DNA of 64,000 nt from Pediococcus inopinatus (GCF_002982135.1 NZ_CP019981.1:1302001-1366000), one strand, 5' to 3'; counted from the stretch's first letter, positions 25,710 to 35,233 are shown. The notes: generated by a model not told the origin, from the sequence alone. A program made the numbers and translations.

Positions 25710-25811
25710 ATTACTTAATTACCATGTATATATTTATATCATGGAACCCACAGACTTGTCAACTAAATTCTAATAATTGCCTAATTATTTCTAGATTTTT
25801 GCGCCATGTAA

Positions 25812-26117
25812 TTATGATATATGATTTTCCTTCAAAACAGCGTTAAAATCAATCATTATTTTTTCGTCTTTTTTCCACTCTTCCCAGTGATCCATATCTT
25901 CATCTGGAATTTCATAACGCTCGTTTATATAATCCTCATAGTTCACCACATGGGCTGAATGGGGAATATTCAGCTGTAAAATTCGAACTTCCTTAATAAA
26001 GTTACGTTCTGAAGCCAATTCGGCACGGCCATTCATAACCATGTCTGCAATTTCCAAATATTTAGAATTATCATTTCGCGTAATTTCTTCAATCAACGTA
26101 AAAGTTTGTTTACTCAC
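25812..26117 (-). CDS. Hypothetical acidic protein, 101 residues
   Basis: GTG at 26117 has AGGAG exactly eight bases upstream; the GTG three codons earlier overlaps that site and is unlikely. The product is soluble and acidic, rich in Glu, Asp, Asn and Trp toward the end (DEDMDHWEEWKKDEK). Helical segments are LIEEITRNDNSKYLEIADMV and ERNFIKEVRILQ. I do not recognise a family. No gene partner nearby. Confidence 0.65.
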   Translation of the reverse strand: MSKQTFTLIEEITRNDNSKYLEIADMVMNGRAELASERNFIKEVRILQLNIPHSAHVVNYEDYINERYEIPDEDMDHWEEWKKDEKIMIDFNAVLKENHIS

Positions 26118-26188
26118 AGCTATCACTCCTCATATTCAGTATAAGGGTAATTCCCTTTGGTAAGCAAGGCGTTTTACGTTAAAGTTCA

Positions 26189-26234
26189 CAAAAAAAGGAT
26201 GTGTCTAAGCTTTATAGCTTAAACACACCTTTTT
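26189..26234. terminator. Strong stem-loop with T-runs on both strands
   Basis: AAAAAAGGATGTGTCTAAGCT pairs with AGCTTAAACACACCTTTTTT with few mismatches. It could end a minus-strand transcript coming from the structured region at 26357-26450 or a plus-strand transcript from 25812's upstream region. Confidence 0.7.
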
Positions 26235-26356
26235 GGCATAAGAGAGAAAGAGAATTGATTAAAGGTAGAGGAGATGCTCTACTACCTTTCAGAAGTAATG
26301 ATACCTCTATATGTAAGCGGTGTCAAACAAATTTTTAAATTTAATCTTAATTCCAC

Positions 26357-26450
26357 AAAAAAAATCGGAAAATTAATTCCGATCCTCACCATCTGGCGTA
26401 TACACCAACTAGAGATGTCCTCCACTGTGTTCATTTGGGGTAAACAGGAA
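26357..26450 (-). ncRNA. Possible small structured RNA
   Basis: Read on the minus strand, a 5' stem (CATCT...AGATG enclosing GGTGTATACGCC, itself nearly palindromic) is followed by a textbook terminator, ATCGGAATTAATTTTCCGAT and eight T. No open frame with a start and a ribosome site ends before the terminator. The plus-strand open frame at 26274-26471 is low-quality. This could be a small RNA or the remains of a type I toxin-antitoxin locus. The 5' end and the identity are inferred. Confidence 0.35.
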
Positions 26451-26537
26451 GAGGAAGTAAGTAAATGGTAAATTAAATATACCTCTTTTTCTCATTTTAG
26501 TCTAGTGAATTTTAATTATTTGTTCATAATTTCTTAA

Positions 26538-27844
26538 TTAAGCACTCAAAGCACTTCCGTAAATCCAACCCAATAATTGACCATTGTAATAACAGCGGTA
26601 ATATGGCGTTTTTGTTCCTTCAATAACGCCTGTCATATCTACTTGGACAGTTTTGCCTGCGTATGACTTACCAGTATACCTGCGTTTAGACGCATAGTTA
26701 CTTTTAGGAATATGTGTGTAAAAATCATGCCCAGGCACAGCCTTGACTGTTCTGTCAGAGTTTGACTTGTATACGTAGTATTTAGATAACGAACACCTGT
26801 CAAAGCTCCGCCATAAACCCAGCCAATTAGCTTTCCGTTGTAATAGCAACGATAATATGGTGTCTTTGTGCCAGCACGAACAGCTTGATTATCAATCGTC
26901 ACATTTTTACCGCGATAAGTTGTGCCATAATGTGTGCGTTTTGTAGAATAAACACTGGAAGTTACATGATTGTAAAAATCGTTCTTTGGTGAATTACTCA
27001 CTGTAGCAACTTTATATGTGGAAGTATATTTTGTCACATTTACAACTGCCGTCGAATAAATCCAGCCAATAAGTTTTCCTTTGTAATAACAACGATAGTA
27101 CGGCGTTTTGGTACCCTTTTTAACACCCGAATTATCAATTGTTATCGTTTTACCCTTATAAGTCGTCCCATAATGGGTAAGTTTAGAACTGTAAGTACTT
27201 CCGGGAATATGATTATAAAAATTATGCCCCGGACTTAGCTTAACTTGCTTCGACATATTTTGCTTAGTGTATTTGACGCTCACACCATCAATCAAATTGT
27301 GTAAATTATAACCCTTAATAATGCTAATTAAACTTTTCGCATAAGAAGGCGCTGTTGCATACCGACCCGTTAGGTAATTAGCCGCTGCTTCAGGCGTTTT
27401 AGCATTCTCTTTCCAAGTTCCCTTGTAATAAGAAGAGTTCCAAGCCGTTCCATTTCGTAAAACTTTTCCATTGTCATTTAAGGAAGCTTTGACATTAGGA
27501 TATTTACGAAAGGCTGCATTTGTATAATATAATTTTCCAGCTGAAGTGTATTCTGCTGTCCGCATCGTTATCGATTTACCGTTATATGTACCTTTGATCC
27601 CAAAATAATTATTACCTTTAATAGCCAATTGGCTCTGACCCCAGGCACTCTCACAAGCCGCCTGTGCCATCATCAAAGAACCATACAAATTGTACTTTGA
27701 TGAAACGCTTTGAACATCAGGCTTTAGTCGCGAAATAAAAGCTTGTGGTGAATCTGCGTGAACGGTCTTTGAGTTTGAACCCAAAACAGCAACTGTCGAA
27801 AGTAATATTAAGAATGAAATAAATGGTAACCACCGTTTATGCAT
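26538..27844 (-). pseudogene. Secreted glucosaminidase with SH3/GW-like repeats, frameshifted
   Basis: An autolysin-type protein in two frames. The first (27844 down to about 26783) has a signal peptide ending KTVHA-DS. A GH73 glucosaminidase domain follows (MMAQAACESAWGQSQ with the catalytic Glu, GNNYFGIKG, AANYLTGRYATAPSYA), then two ~70-residue cell-wall-binding modules of the pattern NFYNH...TPYYRCYYKGKLIGWIYSTA. The third module continues in another frame (about 26780 down to 26538), ending YYNGQLLGWIYGSALSA. Adding one base in CTAAATAC near 26781-26783 (AAA to AAAA) restores one 435-residue frame. Without it, the protein keeps the catalytic domain and two modules plus 40 unrelated residues, so it may still work. 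It cleaves peptidoglycan in the wall. Confidence 0.85.
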
Positions 27845-28033
27845 ACTGTTTCCCCCGTATCGTAATGATCTTAACTATTAGTATATAACTTTCGCCGGTA
27901 AATCTTAATGCATTTAATCATTTTGAAATATACGTAAATTAACCACATTTTATAAATCCCTATATAACAGGCTTCTTCAAGATGTGCCAGATGAATGTAA
28001 CAAAAATTTAACAATTAAATTAGCCTAATGGAC

Positions 28034-28065
28034 AAAAAAACCTGTTGAATACCACTCAACAGGTT
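28034..28065 (-). terminator. glmS terminator
   Basis: On the minus strand AACCTGTTGA and TCAACAGGTT with a 7-base loop and seven T. Confidence 0.9.
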
Positions 28066-28087
28066 AGTTCGCACTATTTGTAATTTT

Positions 28088-29908
28088 TTATTCAACAGTG
28101 ACACTTTTTGCCAAATTTCTAGGTTGATCAACATTATATCCGCGCTCCAAACTCGCGTAATAAGCCAATAATTGTGCAGGAACCACACTCACAAGGGGCA
28201 ATAACAATTCTGAAAGACTCGGAATCACTATATCATCCCCAGGTTTAGCTAAATTTTTGGAAACAATTATTGAAACTTGCGCACCACGTGATTTAACTTC
28301 TTGAATATTGCTTCTTGTATGACTGGCAGTCTTTTCTTGTGTCACAATTGCAATCACTGGTGTCTTATCTTCAATTAATGCAATTGTGCCATGTTTCAAT
28401 TCACCAGAAGCAAAGCCTTCAGCTTGAATATACGAAATTTCTTTTAATTTCAAAGCTGCTTCTAAGGCAACAAAGTAATCAACCCCACGTCCAATATAAA
28501 AGGCATTTCGGGTGGTTTCCAAGTCTCGATGTGCGATGGCCTTAATGGTTGCCTTCTCGTCCACAATGGCTTGAATCGCATTTGCCGCTAAGCTCAATTC
28601 ATGATTCAGTTTAAAATCTTGTGCTGTTGAAATCTTTAGAGCCACGCCTAATGCTTTAGCCACTACTGCTTCAACTGCAATTTGTGCTGTATAAGCTTTG
28701 GTTGAGGCCACCGCAATTTCAGGACCTGCATTTAATAACAACTGGTAGGTTGCTTCCCTGTACAATGTAGAATTTTCGACATTAGTAATTGTCAAACTCG
28801 GTGCATGCCACTCTTCATTAGCCCGGACCAATACCTGGCGGCTATCTGCTGTTTCACCACTTTGGGTTAAGAAAATGAAAAATGGATGCTTTGACAGCAT
28901 TGGGTCAGCATAGGCAAACTCAGATGCAAGAACAACTTCTGTTGGAATTTTGGTAAGCTTTTCAAATAGGCGTTGCCCGACTAACCCCGCGTGGTAGCTT
29001 GTTCCGGCTCCGACAATATAAAGTCGATCGGCCTTTTGCATTTCTGCTAATAAATTGGCTGGCAAAAGTGGCATATCATCTGTATCAAAATAAGCATTTT
29101 GAATCCGATGTAACACTGCCGGCTGCTCGTCGACCTCTTTGAGCATATAGTATGGATAAGTGCCCCGATCAGCCTCTTTGGGATCTAAATCAACGTGGAA
29201 AGATTTCCGTTGGATCGTGTCTCCATTTTGATTTGTAATCTCAACTTTTTTTGGTGTCACAACGACCATTTCACCATCATGTAACTCCAAAAAATCTTTT
29301 GTCACATTCAGCATCGCCAGAGCATCACTACAAACCACATTAAAATTCTTACCAATTCCGATCAAAAGTGGGCTTTTGTTCTTAGCTACATATAGTGTTT
29401 CTGGATCTTCGTAATCCATTAACAAGAATGCATAAGAAGATCCCTTTAACAAACTCAAAGTTTTTTTAAACGCTTCTTTGGTTGTGAGCCCATCCCGTAC
29501 CACGAACCGATCTACTAATTGCACAACAACTTCTGTATCTGTTTGACTAACAAAGGTCAGGTCACTCAAATACTCTGCTTTTAATTCTTCATAATTTTCA
29601 ATAACTCCATTATGCACTAAATAAAAACGTTCATCTGTGGAAAATTGTGGGTGAGCATTTTCAATACTTGGAACACCATTTGTTGCCCATCTGGTATGTC
29701 CAATCCCAGTTGTCCCTTGAATCTCGGGAGTCAGCTTTTTCTTTAGATCTGCAATTTTTCCTCTGGCCTTAACTAAATGAGCCTGTTTCTGGGCATCATT
29801 CACATAAATTCCAGCCGAATCATAACCACGATATTCAAGCTTTTCTAAACCAGAAACCAGGATTTCCACTGAATCTTTTCTTCCTGTAACACCAACAATT
29901 CCGCACAT
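28088..29908 (-). CDS. glmS: Glutamine-fructose-6-phosphate aminotransferase
   Basis: Makes glucosamine-6-phosphate from fructose-6-phosphate and glutamine, the entry to peptidoglycan and teichoic-acid amino sugars. 606 residues: an N-terminal glutaminase domain with nucleophile Cys2 (MCGIVGV), then two SIS sugar-isomerase domains (AGTSYHAGLVGQ, LTQSGETADSRQ, GRGVDYFVALEAALKLKEISYIQAEGFASGELKHG split across them), ending DQPRNLAKSVTVE. The start is ATG 29908 (AAGGATG upstream), not the codons before it. No glmS ribozyme core was found in its leader. Four TTGGT boxes there suggest repressor control instead. Confidence 0.97.
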   Translation of the reverse strand: MCGIVGVTGRKDSVEILVSGLEKLEYRGYDSAGIYVNDAQKQAHLVKARGKIADLKKKLTPEIQGTTGIGHTRWATNGVPSIENAHPQFSTDERFYLVHNGVIENYEELKAEYLSDLTFVSQTDTEVVVQLVDRFVVRDGLTTKEAFKKTLSLLKGSSYAFLLMDYEDPETLYVAKNKSPLLIGIGKNFNVVCSDALAMLNVTKDFLELHDGEMVVVTPKKVEITNQNGDTIQRKSFHVDLDPKEADRGTYPYYMLKEVDEQPAVLHRIQNAYFDTDDMPLLPANLLAEMQKADRLYIVGAGTSYHAGLVGQRLFEKLTKIPTEVVLASEFAYADPMLSKHPFFIFLTQSGETADSRQVLVRANEEWHAPSLTITNVENSTLYREATYQLLLNAGPEIAVASTKAYTAQIAVEAVVAKALGVALKISTAQDFKLNHELSLAANAIQAIVDEKATIKAIAHRDLETTRNAFYIGRGVDYFVALEAALKLKEISYIQAEGFASGELKHGTIALIEDKTPVIAIVTQEKTASHTRSNIQEVKSRGAQVSIIVSKNLAKPGDDIVIPSLSELLLPLVSVVPAQLLAYYASLERGYNVDQPRNLAKSVTVE

Positions 29909-29936
29909 AATCAACATCCTTTACAAATAGGTTATA

Positions 29937-30056
29937 ATTGGTCTATATAAATATCCAATATTGGTATATCCTTAATGACTATAAGAATACCGCAGTTTGC
30001 AGGTAGTGTCAACACATATATTTAATTTGGTCTTAGTCATATATTAAATTGGTCTA
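29937..30056. promoter_or_regulatory. Four directly repeated TTGGTMTW boxes upstream of glmS
   Basis: ATTGGTCTA at 29937-29945, ATTGGTATA at 29960-29968, TTTGGTCTT at 30026-30034 and ATTGGTCTA at 30048-30056. They form two pairs spaced 22-23 bases (about two helical turns). The boxes resemble half-sites of NagR/YvoA-type GntR regulators (TGGTMTAGACCA) and are in the right place to control glmS. Confidence 0.45.
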
Positions 30057-30071
30057 ACTGATAAAAGCGAC

Positions 30072-30128
30072 TAAAAAAACTGTTTGCATTGATTAGGCAA
30101 ATACTACCCTCTCAACACAAACAGTTAC
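30072..30128 (-). terminator. cdaA-cdaR-glmM terminator
   Basis: On the minus strand AACTGTTTG and CAAACAGTT arms followed by seven T, after the glmM stop. Confidence 0.8.
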
Positions 30129-30137
30129 TTATCTTTA

Positions 30138-31502
30138 TTATTCAGTTACGCCGACCTCAGCACGTACAACATCAACAATCCGATCCACGTAAGCTGAAAC
30201 CTCTTCTTTTGTAGCTGCCTCTGCCATAACTCGCAACAAGTCCTCAGTTCCACTAGGACGAACTAAGACGCGACCTTCACCAGCCATCTCATCTTCAACA
30301 GTTTTGATAATTGCTAGGATTTTTTCGTTTTTTAATGCAGCTTTTTTATCTTGGACTCTTACATTAACCAACTTTTGTGGATAAGTTTTCACTTCGTCAG
30401 CTAACTCGGATAGTTTCTTACCTGTTTGTTTAACAATGTTCATAAGTTGTAAGGCAGTTAACATGCCATCACCAGTGGTATTAAAATCAAGAAATACAAC
30501 GTGCCCTGATTGTTCACCACCAACGTTATACCCATTCTTTAGCATCTCTTCAACCACGTAACGGTCTCCAACTTGTGTTTGGACTGAGTGGAGATCATTT
30601 GCTTCAAGAGCCTTATACAAGCCCAGATTACTCATAACAGTCGTGACAACCGTGTCCTTCTTTAAACGTCCCCGTTTACTAAGATATTTTCCACAGATGT
30701 ACATGATTTTATCGCCATCAACAATATTTCCCTTTTCATCGACTGCAATACAACGATCACCATCACCATCGAAGGCAACACCAATGTCAGCGCCTTTTTC
30801 TACAACAAATTTTTGTAAGCCCTCTGGATGCGTTGATCCCACATTGGCATTAATATTTAATCCATTTGGTGAAGTAGCCATTGTGTCAAATTCAGCACCC
30901 AAATCAGCAAAGATTTGAGAGACAAATCCACTGGTTGCCCCATTTGCGGAATCTACGCAGATGTGCAAGCCATCTAAATCATCTGGAATTGTTTGCTCTA
31001 AAAATTGTGTATACTTAAGAGCTCCTTCTGGATAATCATTTTCCGTACCCAGTCCTTCAGCTGAAGGGCGTGGCAATTCATCAGTTTCTTTATCAATTAA
31101 AACCTCAATTTCGCCTTCTAATTCATCTGATAATTTGTAACCATCTGAACCAAAAAACTTAATCCCGTTATCCTGAACAGGGTTATGTGAGGCTGTAATC
31201 ATAACGCCTGCATCGGCCTCTTGTTTACGAACTAAATAAGCAACTCCTGGTGTTGTGACAACTCCCATATCCAAAACTTCAATGCCCACGGAAAGCAACC
31301 CAGAAATTAAAGCTGTTTCTAATAATTGTCCTGAAATTCTCGTGTCTCGAGAAACTAAAACTCTTGGTTGTGAGTCCGTATTTTCAGCATGTTCTGTTAA
31401 AACATAACCACCAGTCCGGCCTAATTGAAAAGCCATTTCTGGGGTTAAGCTCTCGTTTGCGATTCCTCGTACACCATCTGTTCCAAAATATTTCAAAGCC
31501 AT
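30138..31502 (-). CDS. glmM: Phosphoglucosamine mutase
   Basis: Converts glucosamine-6-phosphate to glucosamine-1-phosphate for UDP-GlcNAc synthesis. 454 residues with [12 protein letters not shown] at the start, the phosphoserine loop [16 protein letters not shown], the metal loop FDGDGDRC, the sugar loop [10 protein letters not shown] and the phosphate-binding [15 protein letters not shown] 31502 follows AGAGGAAAAATT. The open frame extends ~84 residues upstream only by running through cdaR in another frame. It is the last gene of the cdaA-cdaR-glmM operon; in related bacteria GlmM binds and restrains the c-di-AMP synthase CdaA. Confidence 0.97.
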   Translation of the reverse strand: MALKYFGTDGVRGIANESLTPEMAFQLGRTGGYVLTEHAENTDSQPRVLVSRDTRISGQLLETALISGLLSVGIEVLDMGVVTTPGVAYLVRKQEADAGVMITASHNPVQDNGIKFFGSDGYKLSDELEGEIEVLIDKETDELPRPSAEGLGTENDYPEGALKYTQFLEQTIPDDLDGLHICVDSANGATSGFVSQIFADLGAEFDTMATSPNGLNINANVGSTHPEGLQKFVVEKGADIGVAFDGDGDRCIAVDEKGNIVDGDKIMYICGKYLSKRGRLKKDTVVTTVMSNLGLYKALEANDLHSVQTQVGDRYVVEEMLKNGYNVGGEQSGHVVFLDFNTTGDGMLTALQLMNIVKQTGKKLSELADEVKTYPQKLVNVRVQDKKAALKNEKILAIIKTVEDEMAGEGRVLVRPSGTEDLLRVMAEAATKEEVSAYVDRIVDVVRAEVGVTE

Positions 31503-31527
31503 AATTTTTCCTCTTTCTATTCTTAAT

Positions 31528-32406
31528 TTAGTTTGAACTCGAAGAATCTGAAGCACTAGTGCTACTTGAAGTGCTTGCCGAACTGGATGAAGACGAAGAA
31601 CTTGTCTTACTACTCCCGCTAGTCGACCCATTTCGTTTGTTATCTGCTGAAGTACTAAATGATTCCGCTGACGATTCGTCACTGCTATCTGATGAGCTTG
31701 CCGATTTTTGTACCGGTACAGTGACGCTGACCGCTTGTGGATCCAAAATAACATTCACTGTATTCCCATTATTATCTAACGCCTGAAGTAGAACCTGAGT
31801 AGTAATTTCTTTTTTTGTATTATTAGGTAAATTAATTTTTGCAATTACCTGTGTAATTCGATTAATTTCTGAAACAGATCCCGTTGCTGTGACCGTTTGT
31901 GATCGCAGAATTGCCGCTTTAGCTTCGTAGCCTTTGGCAATAACATCTTTATTGACTTCTGGTTGAATGGCAAAAGTTTTTGTTTTTCGATTAGCAATCG
32001 TCACATTGATAGACTGCGGATCAAAACTATAGGCTAGTTCTTTATTCAAACCCTCTTCTTTGATCTGCACTTTATGTTTGCCAACGCCTAGTTTTCGCAA
32101 TGACACATAAGCTTTAAAATTCTGTGTATTTGTCGTCGTGGTTACCAAAGCACTAGGCCCTGTAATCTTAACTTTAACCTTTGAAGGATAACCACTAACT
32201 AAATATTTAGAACTATTTACATCCAATTCGAGCGGTACCGTCAAAGTTTTTGTTTTGTTGGCCATTAGCGTCGCATCACTAGAGCTTCCATTTGAAGCCG
32301 TGTTGTTTAAACTTGTCTGATCCGACTTTACGTATGTAAAGAGGAGAACTGCTAGGATCAGGGCCAAGATCCGGTAAACCCATCGTTCTTTCCAAAAAGC
32401 TTTCAT
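31528..32406 (-). CDS. cdaR: YbbR-domain regulator of diadenylate cyclase
   Basis: 292 residues. A single N-terminal membrane helix ([16 protein letters not shown]) anchors extracellular YbbR repeats (for example [24 protein letters not shown]). The C-terminal ~50 residues are a Ser-rich low-complexity tail ([19 protein letters not shown]) likely to lie in the wall. CdaR tunes the activity of CdaA from the outer face. Its ATG overlaps the cdaA stop by four bases (translational coupling), and glmM follows at 25 bases. Confidence 0.93.
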   Translation of the reverse strand: MKAFWKERWVYRILALILAVLLFTYVKSDQTSLNNTASNGSSSDATLMANKTKTLTVPLELDVNSSKYLVSGYPSKVKVKITGPSALVTTTTNTQNFKAYVSLRKLGVGKHKVQIKEEGLNKELAYSFDPQSINVTIANRKTKTFAIQPEVNKDVIAKGYEAKAAILRSQTVTATGSVSEINRITQVIAKINLPNNTKKEITTQVLLQALDNNGNTVNVILDPQAVSVTVPVQKSASSSDSSDESSAESFSTSADNKRNGSTSGSSKTSSSSSSSSASTSSSTSASDSSSSN

Positions 32407-33254
32407 TTTTTAGGACCCCCTTTGAAGAATGTCACCAATCCTTCTACAAAGTCTTGAACAATGTTGCGACTTTCTGGCTCTTCATCACTAAGAAATTGAT
32501 CTCTAAAGTAACGGAGATAATCTTCTTGTGTCATACTCCGTAGCAGCTCATTATCTTTTGTAATAGAAACCTCGCCAGTTTCTTCAGAAACGACAACCGT
32601 TACTGAATCCGTCACTTCACTAATGCCAACTGCTGCTCGATGACGCGTCCCGAGCTCTTTTGGAATCATTGTGCTCTGTGAAAGTGGCAAATAAGCTGCC
32701 GCAACAGCTATTTTATTATCTTTAATAATAACTGCCCCATCATGCAATGGTGTGTTAGGAATAAAGATATTGATCAGAAGTTCTCCTGTGATATCAGCAT
32801 CCAAAGCAATCCCTGTTTCAATATATTCTTCCAACCCGGTATCCATTTGGATCGTAATCAAAGCCCCGATTCGGCGTTTAGACATGTATTGAATGGCCTT
32901 GTCTAAAGCCGCAATCATGCGTGTTTCGGCTTCGTTTTTAGTCTTATTTTTTACAAACATAGACCCTCGGCCGAGATGTTCCAAGCCACGGCGGATTTCT
33001 GGTTGAAAAATCACAACCATTGCGATGACTCCCCAATTAATCACCTGGTCCATAATCCATGAAACTGTACTTAATCCTAGGAGAACGCTGACTACCTTAA
33101 TTAAGATAATAACTACAATTCCTCGAAAGAGTTGAACAGCCTTTGTTCCTCTTACCAACATGATTAATTCATAGATCACAAACCACACCACAAGAATGTC
33201 GACTAGGTTCATAAAATTATGTAGGGTAATCAGTTGATTCCAAGCAAAATTCAT
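32403..33254 (-). CDS. cdaA: Membrane diadenylate cyclase (c-di-AMP synthase)
   Basis: 283 residues. Three N-terminal membrane helices precede the DisA_N/DAC catalytic domain with the signature motifs DGA (TPLHDGAVII) and RHR (GTRHRAAVGIS). It condenses two ATP to c-di-AMP, which controls potassium, osmolytes and wall homeostasis in Firmicutes. It is first in the cdaA-cdaR-glmM operon, a conserved arrangement. GGGAGG-type site (TTGGGAGGAAAACCAA) precedes ATG 33254. Confidence 0.96.
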   Translation of the reverse strand: MNFAWNQLITLHNFMNLVDILVVWFVIYELIMLVRGTKAVQLFRGIVVIILIKVVSVLLGLSTVSWIMDQVINWGVIAMVVIFQPEIRRGLEHLGRGSMFVKNKTKNEAETRMIAALDKAIQYMSKRRIGALITIQMDTGLEEYIETGIALDADITGELLINIFIPNTPLHDGAVIIKDNKIAVAAAYLPLSQSTMIPKELGTRHRAAVGISEVTDSVTVVVSEETGEVSITKDNELLRSMTQEDYLRYFRDQFLSDEEPESRNIVQDFVEGLVTFFKGGPKK

Positions 33255-33295
33255 TTGGTTTTCCTCCCAACCAGTACAAAAATAATTATAGCACA

Positions 33296-33357
33296 GACCA
33301 TGTTTCTTGCGGCTTGAATTTAAGCCACAAGAATGGTTACCGGCCGAAGCATATAAA
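33296..33357. repeat. 62-bp intergenic repeat, copy 1
   Basis: Begins GACCATGTTTCTTGCGGCTT and ends ATATAAA. Contains a hairpin (TTCTTG-C-GGCTT...AAGCC-A-CAAGAA) and CCGGCCG. A second copy, differing at two positions, lies 43 bases downstream. Confidence 0.9.
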
Positions 33358-33382
33358 ATTATTAGCGGGTTTGGCTAATAAT
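33358..33382. repeat. Inverted repeat between the two 62-bp copies
   Basis: ATTATTAGC and GCTAATAAT are perfect complements separated by GGGTTTG. With no T-run on either side it is a stem-loop of unknown use. Confidence 0.6.
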
Positions 33383-33400
33383 TACCTTAGTGCGGAGAAG

Positions 33401-33462
33401 GACCATGTTTCTTGCGGCTTGAATTTAGGCCACAAGAATGGTTACCGGCCGGAGCATATAAA
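33401..33462. repeat. 62-bp intergenic repeat, copy 2
   Basis: Matches copy 1 at 60 of 62 positions (A to G changes in the loop-side TTTAAGCC and in CCGGCCGAAGC). It keeps the internal hairpin. It lies just upstream of the promoter of the DUF1361 gene. Confidence 0.9.
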
Positions 33463-33524
33463 TTAGAGTTGATTTATGGAAAAAGTTTCCTATATTCTGC
33501 TACAATAAAATCAGCGAGGAAAAC

Positions 33525-34172
33525 ATGATGACAACAAAAACTAAATGGTTTATTCGAATTTGCTATGGCTTGGGTTTAATATACATTGCTTTGTTTGTTC
33601 ACCCACCCTACCATTTCTTACTTCTCAATACATTTTTAGCCTACATTCCAATCGAGATTGCATTTCATATCCGTCCTAATTTTCCGAGAAACACAGGCTT
33701 ATTTTGGCTGGGAATCTTACTCTGGTTGCTTTTTTATCCGAATGCTCCTTACCTATTGACTGATTTATTTCACTTAAGTTTGCTACATCCCTATGCGGAT
33801 ACTGGACTAATTCGATTATCAATTTCAATGTGGATTTATTATATTTACATGTTATTGGCGGTTATCCCCAGTGTCATACTTGGTATGGGGAGCATGATGC
33901 AAGTCACACGGTCAATCGTTAAACGTTACAGTATTCATAATCAGCTTGTTGAAATGGGAATTGTGCTAGTTTTTACCACTTTATCTTCAATTGGAATTTT
34001 CATCGGAAGGTTTTTAAGACTTCATACAATATATCTTCTGATTAGTCCCGAATGGGTTTTAAAACCAATCTTTAATATGTGGTCCTGGCAAAAGCTAGCA
34101 TTCGTTTTCTTGATGACATTATTGCAAGGAACTATCTACGTTGTTTTACGTGTTATTCGCAATACAAACTAA
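33525..34172 (+). CDS. DUF1361 family membrane protein
   Basis: 215 residues with six hydrophobic segments. The conserved region LWLLFYPNAPYLLTDLFHL is the DUF1361 hallmark. GCGAGG lies eight bases before the first of two adjacent ATG codons. It is a lone gene between the repeat pair and a strong terminator. No function is known for the family. Confidence 0.88.
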   Translation: MMTTKTKWFIRICYGLGLIYIALFVHPPYHFLLLNTFLAYIPIEIAFHIRPNFPRNTGLFWLGILLWLLFYPNAPYLLTDLFHLSLLHPYADTGLIRLSISMWIYYIYMLLAVIPSVILGMGSMMQVTRSIVKRYSIHNQLVEMGIVLVFTTLSSIGIFIGRFLRLHTIYLLISPEWVLKPIFNMWSWQKLAFVFLMTLLQGTIYVVLRVIRNTN

Positions 34173-34214
34173 ACAAAAGGGTTGAAGTCATTACCGACTT
34201 CAACCCTTTTGTTT
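34171..34214. terminator. Bidirectional terminator between DUF1361 and glpF
   Basis: AAACAAAAGGGTTGAAGTC and its complement around a 6-base loop, ending in TTTTGTTT. Confidence 0.92.
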
Positions 34215-34233
34215 ATGATACAGATCTTTTTGA

Positions 34234-34965
34234 TTAGATAAAAATTGTTTTATAAATAAATGTCGCTAAAACACCAGCTAAAATAGGCGCTACAACCGGA
34301 ACCCATGAATACCCCCAATGCGAACCACCCTTATTTTTCATTGGATATAAAGCATGTACAATTCGTGGCCCCAAATCACGAACTGGATTCAAGGCAGGCC
34401 CCGTGGCTCCACCCATCGAAATAACTAGAGTTGCCACTAAAAATCCGACTGAAAAGTTGGCTAATCCAATATTTTGTTTAAAAGCGATATCTTTTGTCAT
34501 GGCAAGGGCACCAAAAACCAAAATGAAAGTTCCAACAAACTCATTCACAAAGCCGTCACGATAAGAACGGGCGGCATCAATTGTTGAAAACGTTCCAAGA
34601 ATAGCGATGGGGTCTTCTGTTTGATTGTAATAAGGTTTGTAACACCAAACAACAACTAATTGGCCAAAGATGGCTCCCGTAAGTTGAGCTATAAGATAAG
34701 GAATCACATTGCTCCATGGAAACATTCCGTTAATTGCTAAACCTAAGGTAAAAGCCGGATTAATTTGATTTCCAGAAACATTTCCAAACATCATTGCAGG
34801 AATTAATACACCAGCCCCGTACCCTAGTCCAATTAAGATCCACCCACCTTTAGAACCCTTCGTTCCTTTAAGTTCGACGTTGGCGACGGATCCGTTACCC
34901 AAAATGACTAGAAATGCTGTCCCGATAAACTCAGCTACAGCACGAATTAATAAGCTATAATGCAT
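34234..34965 (-). CDS. glpF: Aquaglyceroporin (MIP family)
   Basis: About 243 residues with six helices and two half-helix loops. The first loop has the classic NPA (NQINPAFTLG). The second is NPV (GPALNPVRDLGPR), with Val replacing Ala; the following Asp-Leu-Gly-Pro-Arg is typical of glycerol facilitators. It admits glycerol, water and possibly lactic acid or dihydroxyacetone. ATG 34965 is chosen on the family's N-terminus; a GTG four codons upstream is possible. Glycerol kinase is encoded separately at 49.7 kb. Confidence 0.92.
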   Translation of the reverse strand: MHYSLLIRAVAEFIGTAFLVILGNGSVANVELKGTKGSKGGWILIGLGYGAGVLIPAMMFGNVSGNQINPAFTLGLAINGMFPWSNVIPYLIAQLTGAIFGQLVVVWCYKPYYNQTEDPIAILGTFSTIDAARSYRDGFVNEFVGTFILVFGALAMTKDIAFKQNIGLANFSVGFLVATLVISMGGATGPALNPVRDLGPRIVHALYPMKNKGGSHWGYSWVPVVAPILAGVLATFIYKTIFI

Positions 34966-35167
34966 TATGTTTCCCACTTTCTTTCCAAAGAATTATATTT
35001 TTCACACTGTTTACCACTATACGCTATTTCAAAAACTTATCAAAGGATAATTTAGGTTTGTGTTTAATTCATAAATAATTTTATTCTTATTTGATCTGGC
35101 TCAAATGCGGCTTTTTGGTGCTTACTCCCTAAATTAATAGCTCCTACTCACCGCTTGGGATAGATCA

Positions 35168-35207
35168 CAAAAAAAGCATTAGAAGTCGCTAAACTTCTAA
35201 TGCTTTC
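35168..35207 (-). terminator. murB terminator
   Basis: On the minus strand AGCATTAGAAGTTTAGCGACTTCTAATGCT forms a near-perfect stem followed by seven T. Confidence 0.9.
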
Positions 35208-35233
35208 TAAAAGACGCTCAATCAATAAAACTT

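Noticed and set aside
26274..26471. 65-codon plus-strand frame in the structured patch
   Set aside because: The AGG before its ATG is too close, composition is not protein-like, and the region contains a minus-strand terminator.
29909..30137. A glmS ribozyme before glmS
   Set aside because: I searched the leader by eye for the conserved core and pseudoknot and saw none; only repeated TTGGT boxes are present.
31503..31754. N-terminal extension of the glmM frame
   Set aside because: It overlaps the Ser-rich end of cdaR in another frame. The proper ATG at 31502 has a ribosome site and the family N-terminus.
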